This document shows positions 13,044 through 24,365 of a stretch of 64,000 nucleotides of DNA, one piece after another. A program made the position numbers and the translations under genes. Origin of the DNA: Pseudomonas helleri. Its GTDB lineage: Bacteria; Pseudomonadota; Gammaproteobacteria; Pseudomonadales; Pseudomonadaceae. The stretch's first letter is position 1; each line of letters opens with the position of its first letter. The stretch spans positions 238,046 through 302,045 of the forward strand of contig NZ_WIWC01000001.1 in the NCBI RefSeq assembly GCF_009600315.1, given 5' to 3'. A model generated the notes under the pieces. That model was not told where the DNA came from, did not search any database, and was given only the letters and a program-made list of their open reading frames with translations.

Positions 13044-13069
13044 AAAAGCGCCGAAAGGCGCTTTTTTTT
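13044..13069 (+). terminator. Terminator after clpA
   Basis: The arms AAAGCGCC and GGCGCTTT flank a GAAA tetraloop and are followed by eight T, 18 bp past the clpA stop. Confidence 0.92.
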
Positions 13070-13079
13070 GATCGAAATA

Positions 13080-13203
13080 CCCTCACCCTAGCTCTCTCCC
13101 AGAGGGAGAGGGGACTGATTCAGTCGATTTCAGGTTCGGTGATCAGTTTTCAGGCCGCCCGACCAGCTCCCTCTCCCTTTGGGAGAGGGTTGGGGTGAGG
13201 GTG
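13080..13203. repeat. Paired CTCACCC-type inverted repeats, copy 1
   Basis: CCCTCACCCTAGCTCTCTCC with its own inner GGGAGAGG hairpin is faced by CCCTCTCCCTTTGGGAGAGG plus GTTGGGGTGAGGG in inverse orientation about 70 bp away. It lies between the convergent clpA and infA. The same arrangement occurs at 22991-23098. Confidence 0.85.
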
Positions 13204-13239
13204 GGCTTTTGATCTTCAGACCACAAATCGCAGACAAAC

Positions 13240-13268
13240 AAAAACGCCCGGCAGAACCGGGCGTTTTG
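13240..13268 (-). terminator. Terminator after infA
   Basis: The arms AAAACGCCCGG and CCGGGCGTTTT flank a short CAGAA loop. On the minus strand the T-run follows the stem, 12 bp beyond the infA stop. Confidence 0.85.
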
Positions 13269-13279
13269 TATTGACTTGA

Positions 13280-13498
13280 TTAACGAGCGCGGTAAGTGAT
13301 GCGCCCTTTGCTCAAGTCATAGGGCGTCAGCTCGACGCGCACTTTGTCGCCGGTAAGAATACGAATGTAGTTCTTGCGCATCTTGCCGGAAATATGCGCG
13401 GTTACGACGTGCCCATTTTCCAACTCCACACGAAACATGGTGTTGGGCAGGGTGTCGACGACAGTGCCTTCCATTTCGAAGCTGTCTTCTTTCGACAT
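13280..13498 (-). CDS. infA: Translation initiation factor IF-1
   Basis: The product has 72 residues and starts [13 protein letters not shown]. It is an S1-type OB fold with the near-invariant [23 protein letters not shown] segment. IF-1 binds the ribosomal A site during initiation. The full family length is reached from this ATG; the 22-codon upstream extension is not part of the family. It is downstream of bpt and aat on the same strand, a conserved grouping. Confidence 0.98.
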
Positions 13499-13596
13499 GC
13501 AGTAAAGCCCTCGGTGTCCAATGAATGGCCCGGTGCAACTGCGCCAGGCAAAAGCGGCGTGCATTGTGCCCGAAAAATGGGGTTTAAGCCAAGGGT

Positions 13597-14304
13597 TCAG
13601 TTAACACTGCTCCATCTCTGATTTATCAGCAGCTCAATCGGGCGGTATTCAGTCTTGTAATTCATCTTTTTGCAGTCCTTGATCCAGTACCCCAGGTACA
13701 GGTTATCAAGCCCCATGCGCCGGGTTTCTGCGATCTGCCAGAGAATCCCGTAACGACCCAGGCTGCGGCGTTCTTCCTCGGGTTCGTAGAAGGTGTAAAC
13801 AGCCGATAAGCCGTTAGGCAGCACATCGGTCACGGCAACGGCCAGCAAGCGTCCATCGAGACGGAATTCATAAAACGTCGAGAACGGCAGGTCACGCACC
13901 AGAAAAGTCGAAAACTGATCGCGGCTCGGCGGGTACATGTCGCCATCGGCATGTCGCTGTTCGATATAGCGCTGATACAGATCGAAGTTTTCTTCGCTGA
14001 AGCACGGCTTTACCGCCGTAACCTGTAAGTCGGCATTGCGCTTCATGATGCGTTTTTGCTGACGATTGGGGGCAAATCGTGCCACTGGAATGCGCGCAGC
14101 CGTGCAGGCATCGCACTTCAGACAATGGGGTCGGTAAAGGTGATCGCCGCTGCGTCGAAAGCCCATTTCGGACAAGTCGGCATAGACCTGCACATCCATT
14201 GGCTGGCTGGGGTCGAGAAACAGCGTTGTAGCCTGTTCTTCGGGCAGGTAGCTGCAAACGTGAGGTTGAGTGGCATAAAACTTCAAACGCGCCAGCTCGG
14301 TCAT
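13597..14304 (-). CDS. bpt: Aspartate/glutamate leucyltransferase (Bpt/Ate)
   Basis: The product has 235 residues. The N-terminal CSYLPEEQA motif and the [14 protein letters not shown] cysteine cluster are typical of the ATE N-terminal domain. The C-terminal GNAT-like half includes [26 protein letters not shown]. Bacterial Bpt attaches leucine to N-terminal Asp or Glu, making ClpS-recognised degrons. The bacterial form is inferred from length and from the neighbours clpS, clpA and aat. Confidence 0.93.
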
Positions 14305-14386
14305 GATTGGCCCTCGGGAAATCTTTGAATTAAGTGTAAGACAGTGCGCAAAAATCGTCTGTAAAACACTCGGTATCTTGTAGCTC

Positions 14387-15073
14387 TTATAGGTTTAAGT
14401 CCCACTGTGCCGTTGTAGGTTGGTCCAGATGGTCGCGCAAGTAGTCGGCAAACTCTCGGCGCGGGATGGATCGTGCGCCCAGGCTTTCCAGGTGAGGCGT
14501 CGGCATTTGGCAGTCGATCAGTACGAAGCCCCATGCCTGAAGGTGTCTTGCCAGCGTGATAAAGCCAAATTTTGATGCGTTGTCAGCACGACTGAACATG
14601 GATTCGCCAAAAAAAAGCTGGCCCATTGCCAACCCATACAGCCCTCCAACCAGTTCGCCGTTGTCCCACACTTCCACAGAGTGTGCATGGCCGCGGGCGT
14701 GGAGCTCGGTGTAGGCATTTTGCATGTCGTCAGTGATCCATGTGCCATCTGCATCGCGTCGAGGGCCGGCACAGGCTTGTATGACCGCCTTGAAATCGCG
14801 ATCAAAGCTCACCTGATAGCGTTGCTGGCGCAAAAGCTTGGCCATGCTGCGCGACACATGCAGTTCCTCGGGGAACAGTACTGTGCGTGGATCTGGCGAC
14901 CACCAGAGGATAGGCTGGCCTTCGGAGAACCAAGGGAAACAGCCATGACGATACGCCTGAACCAAGCGGTCTGCTGACAAGTCTCCGCCTGCCGCCAGCA
15001 GCCCGTTGGGCTCGCGCATGGCCTTGGTCAGCGGCGGAAATGTAAGGGTGTCGCGTTTTAACCAGGTCAGCAT
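14387..15073 (-). CDS. aat: Leucyl/phenylalanyl-tRNA--protein transferase
   Basis: The product has 228 residues. Characteristic segments are [42 protein letters not shown] and the substrate-binding [20 protein letters not shown]. It adds Leu or Phe from tRNA to N-terminal Lys or Arg, marking proteins for ClpS-ClpAP. It is 82 bp upstream of bpt on the same strand and divergent from ftsK. I recall trxB and cysZ adjacent in relatives; they are absent here. Confidence 0.97.
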   Translation of the reverse strand: MLTWLKRDTLTFPPLTKAMREPNGLLAAGGDLSADRLVQAYRHGCFPWFSEGQPILWWSPDPRTVLFPEELHVSRSMAKLLRQQRYQVSFDRDFKAVIQACAGPRRDADGTWITDDMQNAYTELHARGHAHSVEVWDNGELVGGLYGLAMGQLFFGESMFSRADNASKFGFITLARHLQAWGFVLIDCQMPTPHLESLGARSIPRREFADYLRDHLDQPTTAQWDLNL

Positions 15074-15488
15074 GGTAATTAGTCTTGCGCAGGTGGGGGG
15101 AGGGCGCCTGCAACTCTACTGCGCCAATGCGGTCTCAATCGATCTGCCATTTGGAATCAGTTGCTGTTTTACAGTGCTATAAGTCTTTGTCACAAAAGAT
15201 AATGCATGCTCAAATCAGGGCTTCACAGGCATTTCGGGCACTCACTGGCCCGACGCATGTGTCGGCGTGGCATCAGCGGCTTAAACCCGTACAATGGCCC
15301 GCCTGTTTGAGCTGATCTAAACTGCATGCGTACCCGCGCTGACAACGGTGGTTGATAGTACAAAGCGGCATGCAGCGCGAGTCCAGTGTCTGGTGTTAAC
15401 GAGTTATCTGCTCGACACGCGTAGTTCCTTGCAGTCAATTTAGTCAATTAATAGTTGGGCGCGCCACAGGCGCAGGAAAAGACCCGTT
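15074..15488. other. 415-bp divergent promoter region between aat and ftsK
   Basis: No frame here has recognisable similarity or good start signals. The region must hold promoters for both divergent genes. I see no trxB or cysZ remnant and no strong terminator. Confidence 0.55.
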
Positions 15489-17891
15489 TTGAAGAAATCC
15501 ACAGCAGCACCCAAAGTAGTTCCTCTCTGGCGTCAGCAATTGCACTACCGGCTTAAGGAAGGTGCACTGATTGCTATCGGCGCCCTCTGCCTGTTTATGA
15601 TCATGGCCTTGCTGACCTACGCCAAGGATGACCCTGGCTGGAGCCACAACAGCCGTATTGTCGATGTGCAGAACTTCGGTGGGCCTGCGGGTTCCTACAG
15701 CGCTGACATCCTGTTCATGGTGCTCGGCTACTTCGCTTATATCTTCCCGCTGTTGTTGGCAGTCAAGGCGTATCAGATCTTCCGTGAACGGCATCAGCCG
15801 TGGCAATGGAGCGGTCTGTTGTTTTCGTGGCGTCTGGTCGGGTTGCTGTTTCTGGTGCTCTCGGGTGCGGCACTGGCTCACATACATTTTCATTCGGCCT
15901 CGGGCCTGCCGGCAGGCGCGGGGGGAGCGCTGGGCGAAAGCCTGGGCGATCTGGCCAAGAATGCCTTGAATATCCAGGGCAGCACCCTATTGCTGATTGC
16001 CTTGTTCCTGTTCGGTTTGACGGTGTTTACGGACCTTTCATGGTTCAAGGTCATGGACATGACCGGCAAAATTACCCTCGACCTGTTTGAACTCATCCAG
16101 GGCGCTGCCAACCGCTGGTGGTCGGACCGTAACGAGCGCAAGCAACTGGTTGCTCAATTGCGTGAGGTCGACACCCGCGTCAATGAAGTGGTTGCCCCCA
16201 GCGTTTCCGATAAACGTGAACAGGCCAAGGCCAAAGAGCGTTTGATCGAACGCGAACAGGCGCTGACCAAACATATGTCCGAGCGCGAAAAACATGTGCC
16301 GGCGGTGATCACGCCGGTACCGACCAAAGCGCCTGAACCCAGCAAGCGCGTGCAGAAAGAGAAGCAAGCGCCCTTGTTTGTCGACAGCGCCGTTGAAGGC
16401 ACTTTGCCTCCCATTTCCATTCTGGATCCAGCTGAGAAAAAACAACTCAACTATTCACCGGAATCCTTGGCGGCCGTGGGCCACTTGCTTGAAATCAAGC
16501 TCAAGGAGTTCGGGGTAGAAGTCGCTGTTGACTCGATCCATCCCGGCCCGGTGATTACCCGCTACGAAATTCAACCCGCAGCCGGGGTCAAGGTCAGCCG
16601 TATTGCCAACTTGGCCAAAGACCTGGCGCGTTCACTGGCTGTGACCAGTGTTCGGGTGGTTGAAGTCATTCCGGGCAAAACCACGGTCGGTATCGAAATC
16701 CCTAACGAAGATCGTCAGATCGTACGTTTCAGTGAAGTACTGTCCACGCCTGAGTTCGACAACGCTAAATCACCTGTGACCTTGGCTTTGGGCCACGACA
16801 TTGGTGGCAAGCCGGTGATCACCGACCTCGCTAAAATGCCGCACTTGCTGGTGGCCGGTACGACAGGTTCCGGTAAGTCGGTGGGTGTGAACGCCATGAT
16901 CTTGTCGATCCTTTTCAAGTCGGGTCCGGAAGACGCCAAGCTGATCATGATCGACCCGAAAATGCTTGAGCTGTCTATCTACGAAGGCATCCCGCATCTG
17001 CTGTGCCCGGTCGTGACCGACATGAAAGACGCCGCCAATGCCCTGCGTTGGAGCGTTGCCGAGATGGAGCGCCGCTATAAGCTGATGGCCAAGATGGGCG
17101 TACGTAACCTGGCCGGTTTCAACCAGAAGATCAAAGATGCCGAGGCAGCGGGCGAACCGCTGACCGATCCGCTGTACAAGCGTGAAAGCATTCACGACGA
17201 AGCGCCCTTGCTGACCAAATTGCCGACTATTGTGGTGGTCGTTGACGAATTTGCCGACATGATGATGATCGTCGGCAAAAAGGTTGAAGAGCTGATCGCC
17301 CGTATTGCCCAGAAGGCACGAGCGGCGGGCATCCACTTGATTCTCGCCACCCAGCGACCGTCGGTGGATGTGATCACGGGTCTGATCAAGGCCAACATTC
17401 CGACCCGTATGGCGTTCCAGGTGTCGAGCAAGATCGACTCGCGCACCATCATCGATCAAGGCGGTGCCGAGCAGTTGTTGGGGCACGGTGACATGCTTTA
17501 CATGCCGCCGGGCACCAGCCTGCCGATTCGGGTGCATGGTGCATTTGTATCTGACGAAGAAGTACACCGTGTGGTTGAGGCGTGGAAGCTGCGCGGCAGC
17601 CCGGACTATAACGACGATATTCTTAACGGCGTTGAAGAGGCCGGCAGTGGCTTTGAGGGTGGCAGTGGCGAAGGCAGCGAAGACAGCGAGACCGACGCGC
17701 TGTATGACGAAGCCGTTCAGTTTGTACTGGAAAGTCGTCGCGCTTCCATCTCTGCCGTGCAACGCAAACTTAAAATTGGCTATAACCGTGCCGCCCGTAT
17801 GATCGAGTCCATGGAAATGGCCGGTGTGGTCACAGCAATGAACACTAATGGCTCGCGCGAAGTGCTGGCGCCAGCTCCGATGCGCGATTGA
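15489..17891 (+). CDS. ftsK: DNA translocase FtsK
   Basis: The product has 800 residues from a TTG start ([20 protein letters not shown]). Four N-terminal membrane helices fall in about 25-195, followed by a short charged linker with coiled-coil-like [15 protein letters not shown]. The RecA-like motor has Walker [13 protein letters not shown] near 455 and Walker [11 protein letters not shown] near 580. A C-terminal winged-helix gamma domain (from about 735) reads KOPS sites. It links septum formation to dif resolution and chromosome segregation. The linker is much shorter than in E. coli, which is normal for Pseudomonas. An AGGA motif lies 12-13 bases before the TTG. Confidence 0.96.
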   Translation: MKKSTAAPKVVPLWRQQLHYRLKEGALIAIGALCLFMIMALLTYAKDDPGWSHNSRIVDVQNFGGPAGSYSADILFMVLGYFAYIFPLLLAVKAYQIFRERHQPWQWSGLLFSWRLVGLLFLVLSGAALAHIHFHSASGLPAGAGGALGESLGDLAKNALNIQGSTLLLIALFLFGLTVFTDLSWFKVMDMTGKITLDLFELIQGAANRWWSDRNERKQLVAQLREVDTRVNEVVAPSVSDKREQAKAKERLIEREQALTKHMSEREKHVPAVITPVPTKAPEPSKRVQKEKQAPLFVDSAVEGTLPPISILDPAEKKQLNYSPESLAAVGHLLEIKLKEFGVEVAVDSIHPGPVITRYEIQPAAGVKVSRIANLAKDLARSLAVTSVRVVEVIPGKTTVGIEIPNEDRQIVRFSEVLSTPEFDNAKSPVTLALGHDIGGKPVITDLAKMPHLLVAGTTGSGKSVGVNAMILSILFKSGPEDAKLIMIDPKMLELSIYEGIPHLLCPVVTDMKDAANALRWSVAEMERRYKLMAKMGVRNLAGFNQKIKDAEAAGEPLTDPLYKRESIHDEAPLLTKLPTIVVVVDEFADMMMIVGKKVEELIARIAQKARAAGIHLILATQRPSVDVITGLIKANIPTRMAFQVSSKIDSRTIIDQGGAEQLLGHGDMLYMPPGTSLPIRVHGAFVSDEEVHRVVEAWKLRGSPDYNDDILNGVEEAGSGFEGGSGEGSEDSETDALYDEAVQFVLESRRASISAVQRKLKIGYNRAARMIESMEMAGVVTAMNTNGSREVLAPAPMRD

Positions 17892-17942
17892 TCTGCTCGC
17901 GGGTATCCGCGAGCGGCGTTCAACTAATCAATGAGGATTCTC

Positions 17943-18566
17943 ATGCGTTTTACCAGCATGTTGTTGCTACCGATTTTGGCTTTTTCGTCACTTTCAGCTC
18001 ATGCTGATGCCCAGGACGTCACTCGCTTGAGCCAGTTGCTTGAGAAGTCGAAGACCATCACGGCTAACTTCTCGCAGTTGACGCTGGATGGCAGTGGCAC
18101 ACGATTACAGGAAACCAAAGGCGAAATGTCGGTGCAGCGCCCTGGCCTGTTCTACTGGCACACCGAAGCCCCGCAAGAGCAAACGATGATTTCCGACGGC
18201 CAGAAAGTGACCCTCTGGGACCCGGATCTGGAACAGGCCACCATCAAAAAGCTGGATCAGCGCCTGACCCAGACGCCGGCATTGCTGTTGTCGGGTGACG
18301 TGTCGAAGATCAGTGAAAGTTTTGATATCAGCTCGAAACAGGCAGGCGAGGTCATGGAATTTATCCTTAAGCCCAAGACCAAAGACACGCTGTTCGATTC
18401 GCTGAACCTGTCCTTTCGCAATGGCATGATCAACAACATGCGCCTGGTTGACAGCGTAGGTCAGCGTACTGACATTCTGTTTAGCGGTGTTAAGGCCAAC
18501 GAGCCGATCCCTGCCAGTAAATTCAAGTTCGTCATCCCGAAAGGGGCTGACGTCATCCAGGAGTAA
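17943..18566 (+). CDS. lolA: Outer-membrane lipoprotein carrier LolA
   Basis: The product has 207 residues. A signal peptide [21 protein letters not shown] is followed by the mature LolA fold, including [16 protein letters not shown] and [11 protein letters not shown]. It carries lipoproteins across the periplasm from LolCDE to LolB. I chose the second ATG because GAGG lies 6 bases before it; an ATG four codons upstream (17931) overlaps that site. It is 51 bp after ftsK and 30 bp before rarA. Confidence 0.95.
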   Translation: MRFTSMLLLPILAFSSLSAHADAQDVTRLSQLLEKSKTITANFSQLTLDGSGTRLQETKGEMSVQRPGLFYWHTEAPQEQTMISDGQKVTLWDPDLEQATIKKLDQRLTQTPALLLSGDVSKISESFDISSKQAGEVMEFILKPKTKDTLFDSLNLSFRNGMINNMRLVDSVGQRTDILFSGVKANEPIPASKFKFVIPKGADVIQE

Positions 18567-18596
18567 TCCTGGAACAAGAGGTTTGAAGCGTTGCCC

Positions 18597-19918
18597 ATGG
18601 ATCTGTTTCGAAGTGCCCCGATTGCTCAACCCTTGGCTGCTCGCTTGCGTGCGGCCAATCTGGACGAGTACGTCGGCCAGCAACACTTGCTCGCCCGGGG
18701 CAAACCCTTGCGCGAAGCGCTGGAGCAGGGCGCGCTGCATTCGATGATCTTCTGGGGGCCGCCGGGGGTGGGTAAAACCACCTTGGCGCGGTTACTGGCA
18801 GAAGTCTCGGACGCGCATTTTGAGACGGTGTCTGCCGTGCTGGCCGGGGTCAAAGAGATTCGTCAGGCGGTCGAAATTGCCAAGCAGCAGGCTGGGCAAT
18901 ATGGGCGCCGTACAATTCTGTTTGTCGATGAAGTTCACCGTTTCAACAAGTCGCAGCAAGATGCGTTTCTGCCTTATGTTGAAGACGGCACCCTGATTTT
19001 TATCGGGGCCACCACTGAGAACCCTTCCTTTGAGTTGAACAACGCTTTGCTGTCGCGGGCGCGGGTGTATGTGCTCAAAAGCCTTGATGAAGCCGCGCTG
19101 CAGCAACTGGTGCAGCGTGCGCTGACCGAAGAAAAGGGTCTGGGCAAGCGTGGGCTGACGCTCAGCGACGAGGGCTTTCATATCTTGCTGCGCGCGGCAG
19201 ATGGCGATGGCCGGCGTTTGCTCAACCTGCTGGAAAACGCCTCGGATCTTGCCGAAGACAACAGCGAGATCGGTACCGAGTTACTGCAAAGTTTGTTGGG
19301 TGATACCCAGCGTCGCTTCGACAAAGGCGGCGAGGCGTTCTACGACCAGATTTCGGCGCTGCACAAATCGGTGCGTGGCTCCAATCCTGATGGCGCCTTG
19401 TATTGGTTCGCGCGAATGATCGACGGTGGCTGCGATCCGCTGTATATCGCTCGTCGTGTCGTGCGCATGGCCAGTGAAGACATCGGCAATGCCGATCCGC
19501 GGGCCTTGAGCCTGTGCCTGGCGGCATGGGATGTGCAAGAGCGTCTCGGCAGCCCGGAAGGGGAATTGGCGGTGGCGCAGGCCATCACGTATCTGGCCTG
19601 TGCACCTAAAAGTAACGCGGTATACATGGGGTTCAAGGCGGCACTGCGCAGCGCTTCCGAGTACGGTTCGCTTGAAGTGCCCATGCATTTGCGCAATGCA
19701 CCGACCAAGCTGATGAAACAACTGGGTTACGGCGAAGAATACCGTTACGCCCATGATGAACCTGATGCCTACGCGGCTGGCGAAGACTACTTCCCGGATG
19801 AACTGGAGCCTTTAGCGCTCTATCAGCCGGTGCCACGCGGACTTGAGCTTAAAATTGGTGAGAAGCTCAAGCACCTCGCTGCACTCGACCGGGCAAGCCC
19901 TCTTCAGCGGAGAAAACC

Positions 19919-19922
<4 letters not shown>
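18597..19922 (+). CDS. rarA: Replication-associated recombination protein RarA (MgsA)
   Basis: The product has 441 residues from [14 protein letters not shown]. It is an AAA+ ATPase with Walker [10 protein letters not shown] (residues 54-62), Walker [11 protein letters not shown] (Asp111, Glu112), sensor-1 GATTENPSF, and a C-terminal tetramerisation domain. It is related to the clamp-loader/RuvB group and acts at stalled forks. A TTG two codons upstream (18591) has slightly better spacing to AGAGG, so the start is not certain. The stop overlaps the crcB start by 4 bp. Confidence 0.94.
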
Positions 19923-21590
<1,668 letters not shown>

Positions 21591-22985
21591 ATGGAGTTTC
21601 TGCCGCTGTTTCATAACCTGCGGGGCAGTCGCGTACTAGTGGTCGGCGGTGGGGAGATTGCCTTGCGCAAATCCCGGCTGCTGGCCGATGCGGGCGCCGT
21701 ATTGCGGGTTATCGCACCCCAAATAGAACCTCAGTTGTGCGAATTGGTTAACAGCAGTGGCGGTGAGCAAATCTTGCGCGGCTATGTTGAGTCGGACCTT
21801 GACGGGTGTGTGCTGATCATTGCCGCCACCGATGACGAGCCGCTTAACGCGCAAGTCTCGGCTGATGCCCATCGGCGCTGTGTACCGGTCAATGTGGTGG
21901 ATGCGCCAGCGCTGTGCAGCGTTATTTTCCCCGCCATTGTCGACCGCTCGCCGTTGGTGATTGCCATTTCCAGTGGTGGCGACGCGCCCGTGCTGGCGCG
22001 TTTGATTCGGGCCAAGATCGAAACCTGGATTCCTTCAACCTACGGTCAATTGGCGGGCCTTGCGGCGCGCTTTCGGACACAGGTCAAAGGTCTTTTTCCT
22101 GACGTACAACAGCGTCGCGGTTTCTGGGAAGATGTTTTCCAGGGGCCGATTGCGGATCGCCAACTGGCCGGGCAGGGCGGCGAAGCCGAGCGGTTGCTGC
22201 AGGCCAAGATCAACGGCAAAGCGGCCATTACCACGGGTGAGGTCTACCTGGTGGGCGCTGGCCCGGGTGATCCTGATTTGCTCACCTTCCGCGCGTTGCG
22301 ATTAATGCAGCAAGCTGATGTGGTGCTTTACGACCGCCTGGTGGCGCCTGCCATCCTTGAGTTGTGCCGTCGTGACGCCGAACGTGTGTATGTCGGTAAA
22401 CGTCGCGCTGATCATGCGGTTCCGCAGGACCAGATCAACCAGCAATTGGTGGACCTGGCCAAGCAAGGCAAGCGTGTGGTGCGGCTTAAAGGCGGTGATC
22501 CGTTTATCTTCGGGCGTGGCGGTGAAGAGATCGAAGAACTGGCCGCCCACGGCATTCCGTTTCAGGTGGTGCCGGGTATCACGGCGGCCAGTGGTTGTGC
22601 GGCGTATGCCGGCATTCCGCTGACGCATCGTGATTATGCCCAGTCCGTACGTTTTGTAACGGGCCACCTGAAAGACGGCACCAGCAATCTGCCTTGGGAC
22701 GATCTGGTCGCCCCAGCGCAGACCCTGGTGTTTTACATGGGCCTGATTGGCTTGCCGATCATCTGTGAGCAGCTGATCAAACATGGCCGTTCTGCAGATA
22801 CGCCAGCGGCGTTGATTCAGCAGGGCACGACGTCTAATCAGCGGGTTTTCACCGGCACATTGGCGGATCTGCCGACCCTGGTGGCGGAGCACGAAGTCCA
22901 TGCGCCGACACTGGTGATTGTGGGTGAAGTGGTGTTGCTGCGCGAGAAGTTGGCGTGGTTTGAAGGAGCGCAATCGCAGGTGTAA
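21591..22985 (+). CDS. cysG: Siroheme synthase CysG (multifunctional)
   Basis: The product has 464 residues. The N-terminal half is the precorrin-2 dehydrogenase/ferrochelatase, with NAD-binding [17 protein letters not shown] near residues 15-31. The C-terminal half from about 217 is uroporphyrinogen-III methyltransferase, with [15 protein letters not shown] and [15 protein letters not shown]. It makes siroheme for sulfite and nitrite reductases. The ATG follows the serS TAA with no gap, suggesting translational coupling. Confidence 0.97.
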   Translation: MEFLPLFHNLRGSRVLVVGGGEIALRKSRLLADAGAVLRVIAPQIEPQLCELVNSSGGEQILRGYVESDLDGCVLIIAATDDEPLNAQVSADAHRRCVPVNVVDAPALCSVIFPAIVDRSPLVIAISSGGDAPVLARLIRAKIETWIPSTYGQLAGLAARFRTQVKGLFPDVQQRRGFWEDVFQGPIADRQLAGQGGEAERLLQAKINGKAAITTGEVYLVGAGPGDPDLLTFRALRLMQQADVVLYDRLVAPAILELCRRDAERVYVGKRRADHAVPQDQINQQLVDLAKQGKRVVRLKGGDPFIFGRGGEEIEELAAHGIPFQVVPGITAASGCAAYAGIPLTHRDYAQSVRFVTGHLKDGTSNLPWDDLVAPAQTLVFYMGLIGLPIICEQLIKHGRSADTPAALIQQGTTSNQRVFTGTLADLPTLVAEHEVHAPTLVIVGEVVLLREKLAWFEGAQSQV

Positions 22986-22990
22986 AAACG

Positions 22991-23098
22991 CCCTCACCCC
23001 AACCCTCTCCCGGAGGGAGAGGGGGCTGACCGAGTCACTTTCAAAAAATATCCCCATTCCAGTTCCCTCTCCCTTTGGGAGAGGGTTAGGGTGAGGGG
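22991..23098. repeat. Paired CTCACCC-type inverted repeats, copy 2
   Basis: CCCTCACCCCAACCCTCTCC with an inner GGGAGAGGG complement is faced by CCCTCTCCCTTTGGGAGAGG plus GTTAGGGTGAGGG in inverse orientation. It lies between convergent cysG and the M42 peptidase gene and is nearly identical in plan to 13080-13203. It may double as a transcription barrier. Confidence 0.87.
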
Positions 23099-23107
23099 CT
23101 TTTGATC

Positions 23108-24295
23108 TCAGTCCCGGTTATCCCCCACCAGGCTTTCCACCGACGGCACTCGCGTGTCGCTCTCCATCTGCGCATCGTGCTCGATCTGATGGCTAAAGCG
23201 GTCCAGTGACCCTTGCGCCGGTTGTGCATCGCTGGCAAAGACCGGCGGGCTCATCATGTACACCCCCAACAGACGACTCAACGCCGCAAGGCTGTCGATG
23301 TGGGTGCGCTCATAACCGTGGGTCGCATCACAACCAAAAGCCAGCAGCGCGCAACGAATGTCATGCCCGGCCGTGACAGCGGAGTGCGCATCGCTGAAGT
23401 AATAGCGAAACATGTCCCGACGCACTGGCAGTTCGTTCTCCGCACCCAAACGCAGCAAATGCCGCGACAAGTGATAGTCATACGGGCCGCCCGAATCCTG
23501 CATGGCCACACTCACGGCATGCTCACTGGAATGTTGGCCCGGCGCCACTGGCGCAATATCAATGCCGACGAACTCACTGACATCCCAAGGCAATGCGGCA
23601 GCCGCGCCGCTGCCCGTTTCTTCAGTGATCGTGAACAAGGTATGACAGTCAATCTGCGGTTGCTCGCCGCTTTCCACAATCGCCTTCAAGGCGGCCAGCA
23701 GTGCCGCGACGCCAGCCTTGTCGTCCAGATGACGGGCACTGATATGCCCGCTTTCCGTGAACTCAGGCAGCGGATCGAACGCCACAAAATCGCCAACATT
23801 AATGCCCAGCGAATCACAGTCCGCTCGCGTGGCGCAGTACGCATCCAGACGCAATTCGATATGATCCCAACTGATAGGCAGTTCGTCGACACCTGTATTG
23901 AATGCGTGGCCTGAAGCCATCAGCGGCAACACGCTGCCACGTATGACGCCATTGTCGGTAAACAGGCTGACGCGGCTGCCTTCAGCAAAACGGCTGGACC
24001 AACACCCGACAGGTGCGAGCACCAACCGACCGTTGTCTTTAATGGCGCGAACACTGGCGCCGATGGTATCCAGATGCGCTGAGACGGCGCGGTCCGGGCT
24101 GCTTTTTTGGCCCTTGAGCGTAGCGCGAAGGGTACCGCGCCGCGTCAGCTCAAAAGGAATGCCCAGCTCTTCTAGGCGTTCGGCCACATAACGCACGATG
24201 GTGTCGGTGAAACCGGTGGGGCTGGGAATGGCCAGCATTTCCAGCAATACCCGTTGCAGGTAGTCGAGGTCGGGTTCAAGGATGGTGCGGTTCAT
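23108..24295 (-). CDS. M42-family peptidase of the NAGGN osmolyte cluster
   Basis: The product has 395 residues. It has the metal-ligand pattern of M42/M20 aminopeptidases: SAHLDTIGA (His74), HLDDKAGVAALLAA, TITEETGSGAAAALP and a late histidine in SDAHSAVTAGHD. It is the osmoprotectant-NAGGN-system peptidase that accompanies the synthetase and amidotransferase genes. A role in turnover or processing of the dipeptide is inferred from association, not shown. It is last of three minus-strand genes. Confidence 0.9.
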   Translation of the reverse strand: MNRTILEPDLDYLQRVLLEMLAIPSPTGFTDTIVRYVAERLEELGIPFELTRRGTLRATLKGQKSSPDRAVSAHLDTIGASVRAIKDNGRLVLAPVGCWSSRFAEGSRVSLFTDNGVIRGSVLPLMASGHAFNTGVDELPISWDHIELRLDAYCATRADCDSLGINVGDFVAFDPLPEFTESGHISARHLDDKAGVAALLAALKAIVESGEQPQIDCHTLFTITEETGSGAAAALPWDVSEFVGIDIAPVAPGQHSSEHAVSVAMQDSGGPYDYHLSRHLLRLGAENELPVRRDMFRYYFSDAHSAVTAGHDIRCALLAFGCDATHGYERTHIDSLAALSRLLGVYMMSPPVFASDAQPAQGSLDRFSHQIEHDAQMESDTRVPSVESLVGDNRD

Positions 24296-24365
24296 AAGGC
24301 CTCCTGAGGCGAGGCTCGCCGCGCAAGTGAATGCGGCAAGCCTGAATGACGTTCAGCGGCTGCGT

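Noticed and set aside
13080..13203. Possible CRISPR-like repeat array
   Set aside because: There are only two inverted copies with inner hairpins, not several direct repeats with unique spacers.
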